Below are positions 12,299 to 64,000 of a stretch of DNA of 64,000 nucleotides, piece by piece. The translations under genes were made by a program, and so were the position numbers. The notes beneath the pieces are model-generated. The model did not search any database, was not told where the DNA came from, and saw only the letters and a list, made by a program, of their open reading frames with translations. Numbering within the stretch: the stretch's first letter is position 1; each line of letters opens with the position of its first letter. The DNA is taken from assembly GCA_029964075.1 (NCBI GenBank), contig CM057141.1, positions 13,516,001 through 13,580,000 on the forward strand, in the 5' to 3' direction. The DNA is from Patiria pectinifera (Eukaryota > Echinodermata > Asteroidea > Valvatida > Asterinidae).

Positions 12299-13793
12299 GA
12301 AATTAGCATTTGGCTAGCGGGCTACCGCTAATTTCGAACCCTGGAAAAACTAACACATACTTCCAATTCTGAGCATTTTGGACGCAATTGGGATCGAAAG
12401 TGGCTTTTCAAAGTTTGCCATGTTGTTCAGGGATCGTTATTCAAGATGGCTACTTTTTGGATTTGGAGTAAAATAGGGGTCGTCTTTTTTGGGTGGGAAT
12501 TTCTTGAAAATTAAATGGGCAACACACCAAAAAATGAAAAGAAAATGAAAAATGACATGTTGATCATTTTTCTGTGCAGCTTAAATACCTATGAGAGTTC
12601 GGAGTATATTTAAATGATCCAACATTGAAAGTAGAATAATTCGTAATATGTTTGTCACTTTTATCTTGAACATAACAGATGGGAGATTTCCAATGATTTC
12701 TTATGTCTTTACTATGATTTACATGTGTATTGTGGGGGGATAAGAGTAACACTAATATTATTAAGGTTACTGATTACCATAGAAGAAACTTACACCCTTG
12801 CACAAGAAAAGAAAATGAATAACTCGCAATTGTCCGATTGCTTCAATCACAGACCGTTTTATTTTCTAACCGAGATCTCAATTGTTCAAATGCAGGAGGT
12901 ACATGCAAAACAAAGTTGAAGTTAAAAAACAAACATACAATAGATCTTTACAATTAAATGCAATGTCAAGTTTGGTGTGATTTCATTAAAAATGGAAATT
13001 CAGAATGGAAACATAAACATCTGGAAAAGAAACCCAATGAAATAGTTGGGAAACAGACAAACATTTTAGAGCTGATCTTTTATAGGAATGATGTAAATAA
13101 AGTAACAGATTTTTAAAACCTGTTGATAGCTTTAAAGTCTTGAAAAACAAGCAAGCGTAAACGAAAATGAAAATGGGTTACATGAATGCAAGATTAACAT
13201 ACTTCAAGAAAATTTACATAATTCGAGAAAATTTACATCATTCAAGAAAAGCTTCAAATATTTGTAGAGAGAGGAGAATGAAATTTTAGAAATAAACACA
13301 AAACGAAAAAAAAAAACGAAAAAAAAAAAATTTTATGTAATCATATAACTAGTCACCTGAGACTTTATCACATAGAATACAAGTGCATCTGAAATCTTCC
13401 TCTAAGTTCCCAACCAAATTGTATTCATATACAGACAGTTTAATTTCATCCACTTGAGACATGGTATGTAATTAAAAACTGGAAGTGCAACAGTGCAAAA
13501 CAACATAAAGTACACTTGATGCATAATCCACATATTACAACGTATCTAGAACTTCACGCTTTGCTTACTGCTACAAATCTGAGGTAAAAAGAGTCAGTTT
13601 GCCCAGTTTGTTTGAATCACACAATTTGCACATCCCTGTATATGATTAATTGTGATTACACTGGTACAAATCCTCCTGACAGTGATCAAAAGCACTCGAC
13701 CTTTCAAAATGAGGCAATAATTACAATAAGGTCATGGCAAAATTTCAAGAAAATTAATCCACCGTAAGGAATTCAAGGGGGCGCAATCGGTAC
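12299..13793. other. 3' UTR and flank of the SRCR gene
   Basis: AT-rich non-coding sequence between the stop codon and the satellite. It has an A-rich tract at 13301-13333. No exon, RNA gene or repeat was recognised. Part of it is probably 3' UTR. Confidence 0.5.
12858..12863 (-). terminator. Possible polyadenylation signal of the SRCR gene
   Basis: An AATAAA hexamer on the minus strand lies about 930 nt past the TGA stop. A weaker ATTAAA sits near 13438-13444. Neither is supported by more than the hexamer, and the actual 3' end is unknown. Confidence 0.3.
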
Positions 13794-63882
<50,089 letters not shown>

Positions 63883-64000
63883 CTGAGAGAGGGAATAAAC
63901 TCACGATTGAATGTGTTCTAGGGTCAATATCACATAGCACTACGAATTCCCCATTGCAACTTTACCAAACTTTCTGTGATATTGTAAATCCATGGTAACA
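63883..64000. other. Intron upstream of D1, runs off the window
   Basis: AT-rich sequence with no exon in the last 118 bases. The gene continues to the right. Confidence 0.5.

Overview
The window is eukaryotic and most likely from a marine deuterostome. An echinoderm is my best guess, because of the very large expansion of scavenger receptor cysteine-rich (SRCR) domains, the small phase-1 exons in AT-rich introns and the dense miniature transposons. Species cannot be told from the sequence, and a hemichordate or amphioxus is not excluded.

From 13.8 kb to the right edge, the minus strand carries the 3' part of one very large multidomain gene. I resolve 41 exons by hand: 40 encode 31 SRCR domains (numbered D1 to D31 in transcript order, from high to low coordinates) and one encodes an EGF-like domain. 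Every internal exon begins after an AG acceptor in phase 1 and ends at a GT donor in phase 1. The last exon (13794-14140) ends in a TGA stop straight after D31, so the product in this window has no transmembrane segment and looks secreted. The start codon and signal peptide lie beyond position 64000. Twenty-two domains are single-exon. Nine (D3, D7, D9, D11, D14, D18, D20, D22, D24) are split by a phase-1 intron in the glycine after the FGxG motif. The middle of the gene is built by recent duplication: three copies of a split-plus-single pair (28.2-38.1 kb) and two copies of a three- or four-exon-type unit (38.1-48.1 kb) with visible deletion and recombination junctions. D25 to D31 and D1 to D6 are more diverged.

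From about 1.6 to 12.1 kb lies an AT-rich satellite with a 68-bp monomer, roughly 140 copies. It contains higher-order repeats of 10 to 19 monomers, flips orientation near 10.32 kb, and carries two PIF/Harbinger-like miniature elements inserted in its GGTTAACC palindrome. Positions 1-1600 hold no gene, only decayed tRNA-like sequence.

The introns are full of non-autonomous mobile DNA: hAT-type elements with 8-bp target duplications, PIF-like elements with TTA/TAA duplications, mariner- and pogo-like elements, palindromic foldback elements, two copies of one tRNA-derived SINE family, a second SINE family, a probable solo LTR, and an inverted-repeat element enclosing a tRNA-like sequence. No functional RNA gene and no plus-strand protein gene could be supported. 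Plus-strand open frames opposite the SRCR exons are antisense shadows.
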